From Salvia splendens (taxonomy: Eukaryota; Streptophyta; Magnoliopsida; Lamiales; Lamiaceae), in assembly GCF_004379255.2 (NCBI RefSeq), contig NC_056040.1, forward strand, positions 7,420,257-7,484,256: DNA of 64,000 nucleotides. Reading direction: 5' to 3'. The translations under genes and the position numbers were made by a program. Below the pieces are notes generated by a model. That model had not been told where the DNA came from and ran no database searches. It saw only the letters and a list, made by a program, of their open reading frames with translations. Shown piece after piece: positions 11,729-23,638 of the stretch (position 1 is its first letter; every line of letters starts with the position of its first letter).

Positions 11729-14700
11729 TTACTCCAGAAATACTTGGATTCTATCCCCCATTGTATCATTGAAGTCAAGTAACTGCTTGCCTCCCTCTTC
11801 TAGAGCGGTGGCATCATCTAACAACTCCTTGATGTTTATGCCTCCCAAGGCTGTGAACCAACAGAACACGTAAACATAAGATTCAAACTATTGAAATATT
11901 GTACAATTTCATTAGTGTTAACAGTACCTGGAACTACATTTGTTATGCCATCCAGAAAACCAGCCTGAGAAATAAAATACTTTATTGGTTATTTAGAGAT
12001 ACTGAAAACGCTCATTAGAGATTAATAGTAGTTTCTAAAAGCACTGAAGATGCATATAATTGTAATAATATAACATTCATTCTTGTTGAGTATTTGTCTA
12101 CTTCAAATACAACTATTTGTACTACTTAGGGTTTAGAGTATGAAGCATGTTGAAATTGAAACTAACCAAAACAAGAATGAAAGTGGTCAAACATTTCATA
12201 ATGTATTACTACTATTATCCATCAGTAATAGAGCAAGTGGGAATCAGAGTTTAATATACATTTCCATATTTAAATCCAAAAACGGATGACGAATTCAAAC
12301 TTGAAAAGATCAAACCAGCTTCTACCATGATAAAACATCATCAACTACTAAATATATTTAGTCAGGAGGCCAGAAATATATATTCTAGTCTGTATCAGAT
12401 TCTCTCAAGTTTGAATGTGGCCATAGACATAATCAAGGGCAGCAACTACATCTTTCATGATTCATTTTTTGAAGAGTCAGTTCCAGGGACTTGATGTAGG
12501 TGAAACAATCCACCATTGATTTTTCAACTTTTATGGGCACTAGCGTACACAAAAGCAAAATACTCACATATTCATATGATATTTTGTGGAAAGAGAACAT
12601 AGAACTTACAGGCACTCGGACATCTAGTCTTTCAAACCCATCTCGGCCAGTTATTTTGATTCTCAGTTTTCGTGACCAAATGCCAGAGAATGAACCTTTT
12701 GAACTGAATATCTCAGGGATCACTACTTCCACATTGGGATTTTGGGCACCCTGATTATTTTTTTCTGGGTCAATTTGGGTACTCTGTTGTATGCTGTAAG
12801 AAGATTTGCTTGCAGAGGAATAACCTGGAATATTATAAAGTTTAGCAATCACAAGTTTCTCCATGTCACCAGGGTTATATGCATCCATTAATAAATGAAT
12901 GAGAAAAGAACTGTTAAGTTGAATTGGAATATGGTAAACTGCCAATTGAAATCATTTCACAGGTTTAATTGCAGATCATAAAGATATTGATATCACAGTC
13001 TCATCAGCTCTTTTGGTAAACTTCTGAAACCTTGTAATAATATAAAAAGGTTCAAGGGATAAGTTTCCCCAAACCATTCTTTGTCTAATTAGAAATAAGT
13101 TCAAATTTCAAACACTGGAATGCAAAAGTAAGTTAACCAAATCACCATGCACCACCAGTTATTAGATTTACAGTAGGAGAGATAGTTTTGGCAGACTGAA
13201 TATCAATGCTTACCCTTTTGTGAGTTAGGTTTGTTAGACTTGGTGCTGTACCGCATCTCTTCTTCATAATATGCATTAAAGCCCAAGATTTCCTTAAGTT
13301 CTTCAAAAGAAGGCATACTTCCCGGAGGGGGCATCCGACCTCCTTTGATAGCCAACAAAGCATCCTAAACGCCAATTAAACCACAAGTACACACAAATTT
13401 GTTAAATCAAATAAAATAGCCAGTGAAATGAAATGAAACGAAACTCAGGCTAGATTATAACCAAACAAATTGTACCAAACAAATCGTGTTAACAGAGAAA
13501 ACTAGGAAATAATATTTTACTAGAATATGGATGTTTAAATCTGCCACATCTTGTGAGAAAACTGTGAAATACTGAGTAAATATCATTCATAAATGACAAC
13601 CATCTAACTCTAAGTCAACTGTGTTCAAAGCTAAGGGAAATGAATCCTTATAACTGGCATATACAGAAGCTATTAGAAGATCCTAAGCTGCCAGAGCAAG
13701 AAAAAAAATTATGACTAAAGAATGACCTGGCAACAAGATTGATATTTTCCTAAATGATGTGAAGAGGAGTTTTCAGTTTGCAATTTAGTTCCGTCACATC
13801 ACAGATACACGGATAAAGTTATAGTAGCATCATTTCAGATCAAGATTTTACAACTAAAATTGAATTAAATATAAATATTACCTGCATTGCACGGATGGAA
13901 ACACCCATCAGAGACAAAGGATATGCCACAAGTTTGTATCCTATATCAGCCAGCTCATTAGGACTGAGTATAGGTGTCTTCCCACCCCCTTCAAGCATAT
14001 TGGCCTGAGGATGATATATTACAAAAGAGAGTGCAATTTCATAGCCATTCAAAACTCACTCATTTACTAAAAGAAATGATAAATCTGAACAATAACCAGA
14101 GATCAATAATTATACATTGATATGCTTGTTAGGAGAAAAATGGTACAAGTAAGACGGGGTCGCTGAAGTGTGGAAATATTTTAACTTTTAACTGTGTGAC
14201 CTCTTGATAAATTGGGACTGGGAGGATATAAATAGCAACAGAAAGTTGTACCTAAAAACACATGCCGTAATAAACACTAACTTCAGCACCCCAGAATTTC
14301 ACAAGAATGTGTGGATGAAGATGAAGAATTCTCCATTACTGATTATGGAACTATGGAAGTCTTCATCATTGTTGATTTTTTGATACGATAGCATTTGAAT
14401 GTAAAGCAAATTACCATCTTTGGGACTTGGGGACACACTTCACAGAAGGCCTCCATCTCTTCCTTTGAAGCAAGTGCGTCAATAAACAACACATCAGCTC
14501 CCGCATTACCAAGAGCACGTGCCCTCCAAAGAGACTCTTCTAAAGACACAGCTTGACGAGAATCCGTTCGTGCCACTATGACAATGTCAGAACCACTCTC
14601 CTTTCGAGCATCCACAGCTGCTTTTATTCTCATTATTGCCTCCTCTCTGGATACAACTTGGCGCCCTTGTGTATGACCACATGCTTTTGGAGAAACCTTG

Positions 14701-16307
14701 AGAACAACAGATAATTCACAGTAAAGGGGGATCTCAGATGAACTCATATAAGAGTATGTAATTATATATCATTGATGCAAAACTATACAAATGAAACATC
14801 TATATTAACAAATGCATATGGCACTGGTTATAGATAATATAGTTAATAAATTAATATCAAGCTAAATGTGAAGATGCTCCAAAAGGGGCAACATTACAGT
14901 CAGCCCATCAGACAACCACTATTCAGAGACCACCCAGACGGTCAGGCGCCTGTACAAGAATATGCAATAGATAACATGTGAAAAATGAATTTCTTAAGCA
15001 ATACAAACCTGATCTTCAAGAATTAATCCAGCAAAACCAGCTCGAATGTACCCTCTTACAGTCCTTTTAACATTCATAGGATTACCGTATCCATTGTCTG
15101 CATCACCAATGACGGGGATGGGCACAGCCCCAGTTATTTGTTGTCCTTGATCCACCATCTCTCCATAAGACATAAGCCCAGTGTCTGGTAATCCTAACCG
15201 AGAAGCTGATATTCCAAACCCTAAGGATTGTTGAAATTGTTACAGAACTTTCTGCTAGTACTAAGAAGGTTACTATAAGTTACTATAATAGAGAAACCAA
15301 GCTTGTAAAGTTAAAGGATCAGATAAACAGGAGACTAATTTGTTTATATAAAAAGTAGTGTTAGTTGTTACACGGAAAGATGCAGCCAAATAAGTTTTTA
15401 TATATCAAGAGTTGTTCTTTCAAATTGTTGATAATAGTAACTACTAAGAAAGATGCAACAACAACAAACAAACAAACAAAATCTCAGAAATGGAAATGTG
15501 CAGTGCATACATTACTTTTTTTTATTTTCTTTGATTTTGTCAAAAGAGTGATTATGAGACTAGCATCAGCGCAATGCAGATTTTTAGACAGATGTACAAG
15601 ATTAGATGAAGTATAAGGCAATCAGCAGCAGACGAGGTTCAATTTGGAATTGGCAACCAATATTTTTGGTGAAGATCATGGTTTTTCCATAAAGATGTCA
15701 TTTCTCAATGAAGATAAGCACACGCACAGCCAATCCAGATGCAAGAGAAGAGGCATCTTCCTCGCAACCAATCTTCTTGATACGAGTTAACGGCTTACAT
15801 CAATATCAAGTTCAAATGAAGCTACTGCAGTTAGAGGACAAAAGCCACAAACCACAAGTATGTTTGAACGAATTAAACATGACCGTCAGCATCAAGCCCC
15901 AATTTCAGATTCCAGTCACACTGCCATTGTACTAACGAAGCATGATCAAAGGATACTCACCCCACCAATCTACCAACGGTCTATATTAATTATCCTTACT
16001 TCCAATCAGTAATAGTCCGAAACAGAGAGAGTATGGTGTATGTACCAGTAGTGAAGCAGAAATCGAAACCAGCACGATGGACGAGCTTTGCGCTCAATGC
16101 GTCGAAACAAGCTGGGCCGAGGTGAGCTCCCGGAGCACGAAGAAGTCGCCTGAGGGACTCTGCGGGGGTGGCGCCGTCGTCTCCGGCTGAATTGGGATAT
16201 GAGAAGGTGATGATTGAGCGAGGATTTGTTGAACAAATTTTAGGATGAAAATTTGTAGATGTGAAATGTAAGGAATGTAGATTGGGGGAAATAGAGAAAC
16301 TCGTCAT
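11729..16307 (-). CDS. PDP: Petal-death-protein-like lyase (PEP mutase/isocitrate lyase superfamily), plastid-targeted
   Basis: Eight exons: 16307-16046, 15220-15009, 14696-14415, 14004-13882, 13364-13214, 12824-12610, 11964-11928 and 11850-11729, all GT-AG, 467 aa. The Ser/Thr-rich N-terminus (MTSFSISPNL) looks like a chloroplast transit peptide. The barrel starts at LRRLLRAPGAHLGPACFDALSA. Metal-site motif GDADNGYGN is at 126-134, ILEDQ at 154-158 and the catalytic-cysteine motif KACGH at 162-166 (Cys164). Carnation petal death protein, the closest match I recall over the full length including the C-terminal ITGRDGFE and GDRIQ..LE segments, cleaves oxaloacetate and 2-alkylmalates. Such genes are often annotated carboxyvinyl-carboxyphosphonate phosphorylmutase, an activity not implied here. 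The start is chosen because the upstream in-frame ATG lies inside an inserted transposon. Confidence 0.92.
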
Positions 16308-17365
16308 ATCTCCGGCAGAGTCCTTCTTAGGGCTCGTTTGGTTTCCTTGATAGCCATAGATAGTCATTTGTATCCACCCTCTATTCCATGTTTGGTTGGC
16401 ATGATAGCAATCACTCTGACCCGCATCTTCAATCTAACGACCCGGCTCGGATTGAGTTATGGATCTCCAAAAAACCGATAACTCCATCGGTGCTTCGACG
16501 TGCGATTGTACGCAATCAACAAAGTGAAGATTTCAAATTTTGCATCAATTGACTCCAATACCCCTTCATTTACTCCATCTCCATCTACCTCTTCCACATT
16601 TGAGCAACAATTTCCAGAGGTCGCCGAAATCGGTGAGAGGCTGTAAGTGAAGAGTTCACGGTAAGCCTGTTTTTCATATGTTGGTTCCCGAATTGAGATG
16701 GTTGAACTACTATTCGAATTTCTCACCGCGCCTGCGTGTATTTGCAGGTTGCAAGTGAGGGTTCGGGCTACATCGGACGACGAAGAGCCATGGCCGACCA
16801 AGACGTTGTTCAGAAGGTAAGTTCTTAAAAAATCCGATCCCGAAAAATGTGTACCCAGCCGAGATTGAAATTACTCCAGCCAATTCGGTTAATGATGAGA
16901 TTGAGTTGAATGTGTTCATTCCCATGGCCTTCTCAATGTGAGCATAAACTGCCGAACGTGTGCTGTTAAATAATTTTGGGTGTTATTGTATTAATTTTGT
17001 TGCATAAACTGAATGGAATTTGTTTTGTTCTTAAACGATAATGGAGTTCTGCGTAGACAGATCGGCCTTCACAAATACAGCCTATTATGTTTTGCAGATT
17101 TGTTTGTGATAGGGGGTTATTGTATGTTTTTTGTTGCATAAACTTTCATGAATTTGAGGCCAAGTCAAATAGGTTTATGCAATTGATTTATGATTCAATG
17201 TTAATGTTTATGTGATGCTTCAGCAGTGATTATTATGTCCAATGTCATGGTGTTGTGGTGTGTATTTCAATCTGAGGAATCTTGTGCATATTGTTCGTGT
17301 AGATTGCAAGAACAGAACCAACAGAGCTATTGATCTTACTTGAGGAAATACTGAGAAATCATCGG

Positions 17366-18641
17366 ATGAACATGCTTCTAATCACCATGTTTATCAATTT
17401 GGCCAGATCCAAATCACAAAAAAGGAAACGGAGGGTGGGGGGATTAATTACCGAGGCTATGATTGAAGCCATTCCCGCACATGTAAAGCAGGTGGATAGG
17501 CTTGTCCGGGTTTCTGATCGTTCCTGCGTGGACAATTTGCGTATGGATAGAAACACTTTCGGTAGATTGTGTCGCATTCTACGGGACCGGGTAGGATTAT
17601 TCGACCAAAAATTTGTCACCGTTGAGGAACAAGTTGCTATGTTTTTGTCCATTTTGTCCCACCACAAAAAGACACGGGTTGTAGGACACGATTTCATGCG
17701 TTCTTCTGAAACAGTTTCTAAGTACACTCATGTTGTGCTACGTGGGGTGCTTACTTTGCATGACATTTTTTTGGTTAAACCGGAACCGGTTGGGGATGAC
17801 TGCACGGACTCACGATGGAAGTGTTTTAAGGTATGTGTAATCTCGTTGTTGGGTGTATTATACGGTATACTAATGCTATTCCAACTGTTGACATTGTAGG
17901 GTTGTCTAGGAGCTTTAGATGGAACATACATACACGTGCGCGTGCCCATAGCTGACGCACCACGTTATCGTAACAGGAAGGGGCAAATATCAACAAATAC
18001 ACTTGCAGTGTGTGATCGCTACCTTCGGTTCGTTTACGTGCTGCCAGGATGGGAAGGTTCAGCTGGTGATTCCCGAATATTACGCGATGCCATTAGCCGG
18101 CCCCTCGGGCTTAAAATACCTAAAGGTCAAACTCTTTTTCATTGTTGTATAGTTGGTTGGCTGCTTAATCACCTTTTGACATTTGTTCTCATCGGTAGAT
18201 TGCTATTACCTCTGCGACAATGCATACGCCAACAGTGAGGGATTCATCACACCGTACAAAGGCGTCCGGTACCATTTGAAGGAGTGGGGTAATGGCGCTC
18301 AGGCACCTCAATCGCCCGAGGAATTGTTCAACTTGAAGCACTCTAAAGCTCGGAATGTTATTGAGCGCTCATTTGCAGTACTGAAGATGCGTTGGGGAAT
18401 ACTCCGCAGTCCAAGCTTCTATCCTATTGATGTCCAAACTGGATTGATCATTGCCTGTTTCTTGCTCCACAATTTCATCCGCACGCAGATGGAGGTGGAT
18501 CCGTATGATGCATTGGTTGGAGAACATTATGAAGATGGGTATGGAAGTGATAGTGATGATCCTGTTGTTCCCACTATAAGTTCGGTCGCACCAACACCGG
18601 CGTGGATGAAGAAACGAGACGACTTTGCTTCTACAATGTAG
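17366..18641 (+). CDS. PIF/Harbinger transposase (HARBI1-like, DDE)
   Basis: Three exons, 17366-17830, 17900-18125 and 18199-18641, with short GT-AG introns of 69 and 73 bp that keep the frame, giving 377 aa from the first in-frame ATG. The frame is open a little further upstream (from about 17330), so an additional 5' exon is possible. The N-terminal half has the helix-turn-helix-type [14 protein letters not shown] region. The catalytic triad is visible: Asp162 in GALDGTYIH, Asp237 in YLCDNAY and Glu286 in [17 protein letters not shown], spaced as in this superfamily. No stop codon or frameshift. It would cut and paste the element with the help of the Myb-like protein, with which it is arranged tail to tail. 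Confidence 0.9.
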
Positions 18642-18995
18642 AATGATAGGACAAACATGTGATCGTCGCCGCTGATCTCACCCGTTACCTAACATGTGGC
18701 TATGTATCCAGACATTGATTCGTAATGTATCATACTCTTTAACATTATTTAGTTGACTTTGCATTTGTGTTGCGCCATTATATCAAATTCTAGAGCTATC
18801 ACGTTTTTATTGTTGCTATGTGACTTTGTCCAACTAGCTTGGGTTTTCATTACGGAATTACGGAAGTTTAATACAATACCTACTAGACCAGTCTCAATCT
18901 TGTACATCCCAAAATAGATAAAACATGCTAAACCTACATTCAAGTGTAGGCTACTAATTACACGTACACAACAACATATTACTACATCGGCAAAA

Positions 18996-19355
18996 GTGAT
19001 CGAGACCGGTCGGGGGCAAGACTTAGGTACTTATGGGGTGGATTTGCGCCCTGGGGCTGCAGGACTCCAAGACGCGCACGAGGAACCTTTCGGCGATGAG
19101 TACAATGGCATCAGTGGAAACAACTTAGGAGGATCCATTCGTCTCCCAATGGGGGCAATTCAAGCGGGTGTGCATCTGGTAACGGAAGGGGGGACGTGGC
19201 TATGTACACTCAAACACAACTCGAGGAAGATATGGGTTAAGCATGGATGGGGTCGATTCAAACAAGAGAACAATCTGGTTGAAGGGGTTCGTTGCCATTT
19301 CAAGCTCGTTGATAACTTTGTGGTCCAATTTGAAGTGTGGTTTGATCGGCCTTAA
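18996..19355 (+). CDS. B3-domain-like ORF inside the Harbinger element (possible captured gene fragment)
   Basis: A 119-codon open frame between the transposase and the Myb-like gene. Its last 80 residues read like the C-terminal two thirds of a plant B3 DNA-binding domain: IRLPMGAIQAGVHL, GGTWLCTLKHNSRKIWV, GWGRFKQENNLVEG and CHFKLVDNFVVQFEVWF. The frame is open back to about 18918 without an ATG, so it is probably a 3' exon whose 5' part I could not find, or a decayed fragment. B3 proteins are plant transcription factors; a B3 ORF is not a standard component of PIF/Harbinger as far as I know. It is on the transposase strand and could be its 3' UTR. Assignment rests on pattern recognition only. 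Confidence 0.5.
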   Translation: MIETGRGQDLGTYGVDLRPGAAGLQDAHEEPFGDEYNGISGNNLGGSIRLPMGAIQAGVHLVTEGGTWLCTLKHNSRKIWVKHGWGRFKQENNLVEGVRCHFKLVDNFVVQFEVWFDRP

Positions 19356-20006
19356 GGTCGTTGGAATGAAGTACGTAGCTATATGCAGTTGTAGTAACTT
19401 CCGTGGCGTAATGTATGTGACAATGTCAGTTGATCGTTTTTAATGGTTGATGTAAGTGCTACGTGGGCTTTAGATGTGGTTAATGTTTCGTATCAATGTC
19501 ATAATCACTCGTATTTGTATTGCTTTGATGACAACATTCCTACAACATTATGCCACAATATCAACTCGGTAGAGGCCAAAAAAATGCAGTTACAATTGAC
19601 AGACCTCATCGGGTGATTGCCTGATCCAATATGTAATGGAATATTAGAATAACTTCTCTCCAGCTTTGACAACGGCCGTTCACTTCGATGCATCATTGAT
19701 TTATTGAATTATAAGTATAATAAACGCGTGTTGTGTTGGAAGTGAAAAAACAAAGGCCAAAAAATGATTCGAAGCAGCTAACATGAACAAGTGCGCCTTA
19801 TATACGAAATACCTTCTCAACTGCTGGAGTGATAACAGTCATAATCCATAATACAAAATATGGCTATGCATCCCAAAGTAACAAGCCAAAAAAATTAGTT
19901 GCCATATTGCAAACTGATGCATGCGCCGTAATAAACATACACAGGCATAAAGTTATAACCCCGATAGTTAACAAAATACATACAAAAGCCACATACTTCA
20001 CCAATT

Positions 20007-21382
20007 TCAAATCATTCCATCCGTCTCCAAGAGATCAAGCACAAACGCCGGCCGTGCCCATTCATCCAATCCCCTGAACAGATCCATTAGCTCTGGCTCC
20101 TTTACTAACTTCTTTGCCGCATAAAACTGTTGTTTGATGGTGAGCCCGGCCATGCCTTTCAGCTGGTTGAAGACCTCGGTTCTCTTTGTGCTTAAATCAA
20201 ACTCATAACCAATTCGGTTAGATATGTCCTTCAGCCGCTCATTGGTGTCTTCATGGATGCGATTCATCATAGCAAGGACACTGTCCATCTTGTCCTCGGC
20301 CTTCCTCTTTTTTGGATACAATTTGGTTGGTACCCTCGCAGGTAGTCTCGCTGGTGCCGGGGCCGAGGTGCTCTCATCTACCATCTCAGGCACTACACCT
20401 CCAGTAAAAACTTCATCTGGGAATAGTTCATCTAAGGTCATCGGTGAAGATTTGGCTGAACTTGAACCAGCATCAGCCTTAGAACCATATATCTTTTGAA
20501 CAGCCTCCCCGGTGTCCATTACATTAAGCCCATCCGCACGGTCCTTGCCGAAAATCTCCTTCCAGTCATTGAACATTGGCCACGACTTATTCCTCATGTA
20601 CTTGGCATTAATGTCTTTCTGAAGACACATTCAACAAAAGACACCATAACCATGTGTACAACCAACTGAAAATAAGACTTCAAATACTAATAAAGTTAAA
20701 GTTGCAACTTTAACAGGCAGCCACAATTACCAAACTCACTTACTCATGGTATTAATGCGTGAATCATTCAAACGGAAGCTAACCGTGGATAATCAAACAC
20801 CATAATAACAGATATAGGGGGGGAAAAGTAAAACACACTTGCATAAGCACATACTACTATATCCAAACACAAAATTTGACTAGTTATACCGCCACAACTT
20901 GTGTCCATTGTTCATCATCGATGTCTATCTTGAAGTCACCATCCGCATTGAAACCAACTCCACTACGGTCAAGTATTTGCATTAGAGAGTAGTAATTCTT
21001 TTTCCAGGTGGTGATTTTTGACTTGATGTGAGGGTGAACACAAATATCAGTTTTTGGAAATTCACGTTTAAGTGCCTCCAGAGCACGAGTCAGATAACCT
21101 GAACGAAACCCATTATCGGACTTCCAACCGGTTGCAGCCAACTCTTTCATGGCTGACATAAGAATAGTCTCCTCGCGTTCTGTCCAACAACGTCTTGCAC
21201 CTGCACCTGCAGCTGCTATTACCCCTTTGTTGGGCACCATATCTGAGCTACCTGCACCGAAAAAAGCAGGGCACTATCACGTCCATAACTCCTACGCACA
21301 AGAACGGAGCTTAGATGAAGACATTACCATCTGGTAATGGACTCCCGTCATTGTCATTAGCGCTTCGGTGTTGAGATGCCAT
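20007..21382 (-). CDS. Myb/SANT-like DNA-binding protein of the PIF/Harbinger element
   Basis: Second protein of the element, three exons 21382-21328, 21251-20890 and 20618-20007, with GT-AG introns and matching phases, 342 aa. The first exon (MASQHRSANDNDG) joins through LPDGSSD to the Myb/SANT-like domain CWTEREETILMSAMKELA...FRSGYLTRALEALKREFP...KSKITTWKKNYYSL. The C-terminal part, after KYMRNKSWPMFNDWKEIFGKD, is acidic, then basic (PKKRKAEDKM, a plausible nuclear signal) and ends in a helical segment with LMDLFRGLDEWARPAFVLDL. In known PIF/Harbinger systems this protein binds the termini and brings the transposase into the nucleus. The frame is intact. Confidence 0.85.
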
Positions 21383-22197
21383 AGGATGAAGCAATTGTGA
21401 TACTTATTTCCTGGTTTTATATGCAACAAAGAAAGCAAATAACAAACACAATAAATGTATGGATGTAGGTTGACACAATACCGAAACCATGAATAAGCTT
21501 TCGCCGCCATCGGCTTTCATCAAATATTACGTAACACAGATTGGTAGCAACAGTCACATTGGCAAAACAACCTAACTACTTCTGATAACCGAATAATAGA
21601 CCTGTGGTGGAGCTTCAACCTTCGTTCGCCGTCGTCGATTCCACAAGGTGATTGAGAAGTCCTTCGGAATCAATTGCGTGGGCGGGAGCTAGGGTATACC
21701 GCGTATTAAATTGGCAGTCCCAATTTAGGGATGAAGAGGGCAAATTGGGATTTTAACAAATATTTGAGGACAACACCGTCATTCCGTATTGCCTATCTAT
21801 ACTTTATGCAACCCAAACCAAACAGAGGTGTTACAATCTCGGGATATGAATTTCTTCAACCAAACACGAGGGTGTGATTGTTAACTCCATCCTCCAACAT
21901 GCTTTTGGAGTCTACTATCTTCAAACCCATGTTTGGCTATCAACGAAACCAAACGAGCCCTTAGTTAAACCTACTCTCGTTTTTGGCTTTCAAACAAGCC
22001 AGTTTCACTCCCTATGCTGGAAATATCCAGCTTTCGTCTGCGAAAGTGACAACTTCTTCTCCCTCCGTACAAAATTTAAATTTAAATAAAAATAAAAATA
22101 TAAATAATAATACTCCTATAACTCATATCCTCCCTCCATTCCACTTTATAGTCTCAGTTGATTAAATATAAATAATAATACTCCTATAACTCATTTC

Positions 22198-22436
22198 CTC
22201 CCTTCGTCCCACTTTAGATTCTCAGTTGATTTCAGCGCGAGTTTTAAGAAATGCAAAAGAAAGTTAATGAAAAAAGATAGTGGAACGTGGGTTCTACTTT
22301 TTTATATTAGTTTTATAATAAAATGTTAGTAGAATGTGAGATCTAATATCATTTATGAAATATTTCAATTGAAACTTCTAAAATGAGACACCAAAAAATG
22401 GTAAATTGGGACTCCTAAAATGGGGTGGAGAGAGTA
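22198..22436. mobile_element. Stowaway-type MITE (degenerate)
   Basis: Ends read CTCCCTTCGTCCCACTTTAG and, inverted, CTAAAATGGGGTGGAGAGAGTA. The interior matches the family copy at 26456-26708 (AGTTTTAAGAAATGCAAA, TTTTTATATTAGTTTTATAA). A partial direct duplication of its left flank and end precedes it (22096-22152 against 22164-22220). Confidence 0.7.
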
Positions 22437-22537
22437 TGAAAAGAGAAAAAAATAGTACTATGTAGTACAAAGTTTTTACTTGTTTGTGCTCTTACTTTAT
22501 TTCGATTTTTTTAATTTTAATTTGTTTTACAGTATAC

Positions 22538-22792
22538 TACTCCCTCTATCTCGATTAATTATCACTCTTTGACCGGACACGGATTTTAAGAAATGTAAAG
22601 AAAAGTTGGTTGAAAAAGATAGTGGAATGTGAAATCCACTTTTTTATATTGATTTTATAATAAAATGTGAGTGAAGTGAGTTAGAGGAATGTGGGGTCTA
22701 CTTACCATTTATGGTAAAAATAAAGCATGACAATTATTGAGGGACGGACTGAAATAGAAAAGAGTAACAATTAATTAGGGACGGATGGAGTA
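22538..22792. mobile_element. Stowaway-type MITE
   Basis: Starts TACTCCCTCTATCTCGATTA and ends with the inverted form ACGGATGGAGTA, bounded by TA. The interior shares the AGAAATGTAAAGAAAAGTTGG and TTATAATAAAATGTGAGTG-like blocks with the other copies. Confidence 0.75.
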
Positions 22793-23289
22793 TTATTTTT
22801 CTTTGTTTATCTTTTCTAATAATATGGTTATATTTTTTTTATTATGTGAATAGTATATGAATATTTTATTTTAATTATATAAAAACTAATTTAATTAGAT
22901 ATTTCATATTTTAATTAAATAAAAAAATCAATTTAATTAGAAACACTACACTAAATTTTTTAAAAAAAGATATGAATATAGAATAAAAAAAAGTGGTAAG
23001 AAATTTTTATAAAAAGAAATGAACATAGTTTTAATAGATATATCAAAATGAAAAAAATGATACTACTAATTTTTGTGATGAAGATTAATTAATGGAGTAT
23101 TTGCTGATGCATTGAATGGTTTGACCAATTAAAATTTGTAATTTACAAATGAATCCTTTGAATTTAAAACTACCAGAAATCGGACACACGTCGCGGCACG
23201 TGCATACGTCAAGGCAAGCAAAACAAAAAACGTCTCTTTCCACTCACTAGCAGTCTAGCACCACCTTTGATCCAAAGCGGTTCTCTTCA

Positions 23290-23323
23290 TACTATACTAT
23301 ACTATACTATACTATACTATACT
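23290..23323. repeat. Pentanucleotide microsatellite (ACTAT)n
   Basis: About seven ACTAT units in a row in the presumed promoter or 5' UTR of the DUF707 gene. Such a repeat is likely length-polymorphic and usable as a marker. Confidence 0.9.
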
Positions 23324-23638
23324 CGTATCGCCTGCATCTCTACGTCTGTACGATAACTCAAATTAAAGTTCAAACCTTTGTTTGAAGGCAGCGGTGTGTA
23401 TGGTGGGGTACTAAGCAAAGGAATTAAACAAGATACCTTTTTTTGCCTTGCTTCTGTAAGTTCTGTTGCCTTTCTCTTTATTTATTCCTTTCTTTTTTTG
23501 GAACGAAATCTTTAGTTCAAAAGTCCTAACAAAAGTGGGGAGCAAAAGGCCTTTCCTAATCCTTTTCTGCCTCTTTATCTTCTTCAGCAATACCAGCGAA
23601 TTTTTGAGGTTTCAGAAAGTTGTTGATTGCGATGCGAC

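Larger units (their letters stand above)
16327..21963. mobile_element. Complete PIF/Harbinger DNA transposon with TTA target duplication
   Basis: The element proper is 16330-21960 (5631 bp). Its ends are inverted repeats starting GGGCTCGTTTGGTTTC, 26 of 27 positions identical. TTA at 16327-16329 and 21961-21963 is the 3-bp target duplication typical of PIF/Harbinger. Inside are an intact DDE transposase (+, 17366-18641), a Myb/SANT-like partner protein (-, 20007-21382) and an extra B3-like ORF (+, about 18996-19355). In this superfamily both the transposase and the Myb-like protein are needed for mobility. Intact ends, ORFs and splice sites suggest a young, possibly autonomous copy. It lies 20 bp upstream of the PDP-like start codon. 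Confidence 0.93.
21964..23638. promoter_or_regulatory. Divergent intergenic region between PDP-like and DUF707 genes
   Basis: Before the transposon insertion this was the shared upstream region of two divergent genes. The part next to 21964 should be the displaced 5' UTR/promoter of the PDP-like gene. It now also contains two Stowaway-type MITEs (22198-22436, 22538-22792), a short duplicated MITE end (22096-22220), an AT-rich stretch and a pentanucleotide repeat (23290-23323) close to the presumed DUF707 transcription start. Confidence 0.5.

Noticed and set aside
16305..16367. Longer N-terminus of the PDP-like protein from the ATG at 16367
   Set aside because: That ATG lies within the transposon terminal repeat; the transit-peptide-like sequence starts at 16307.
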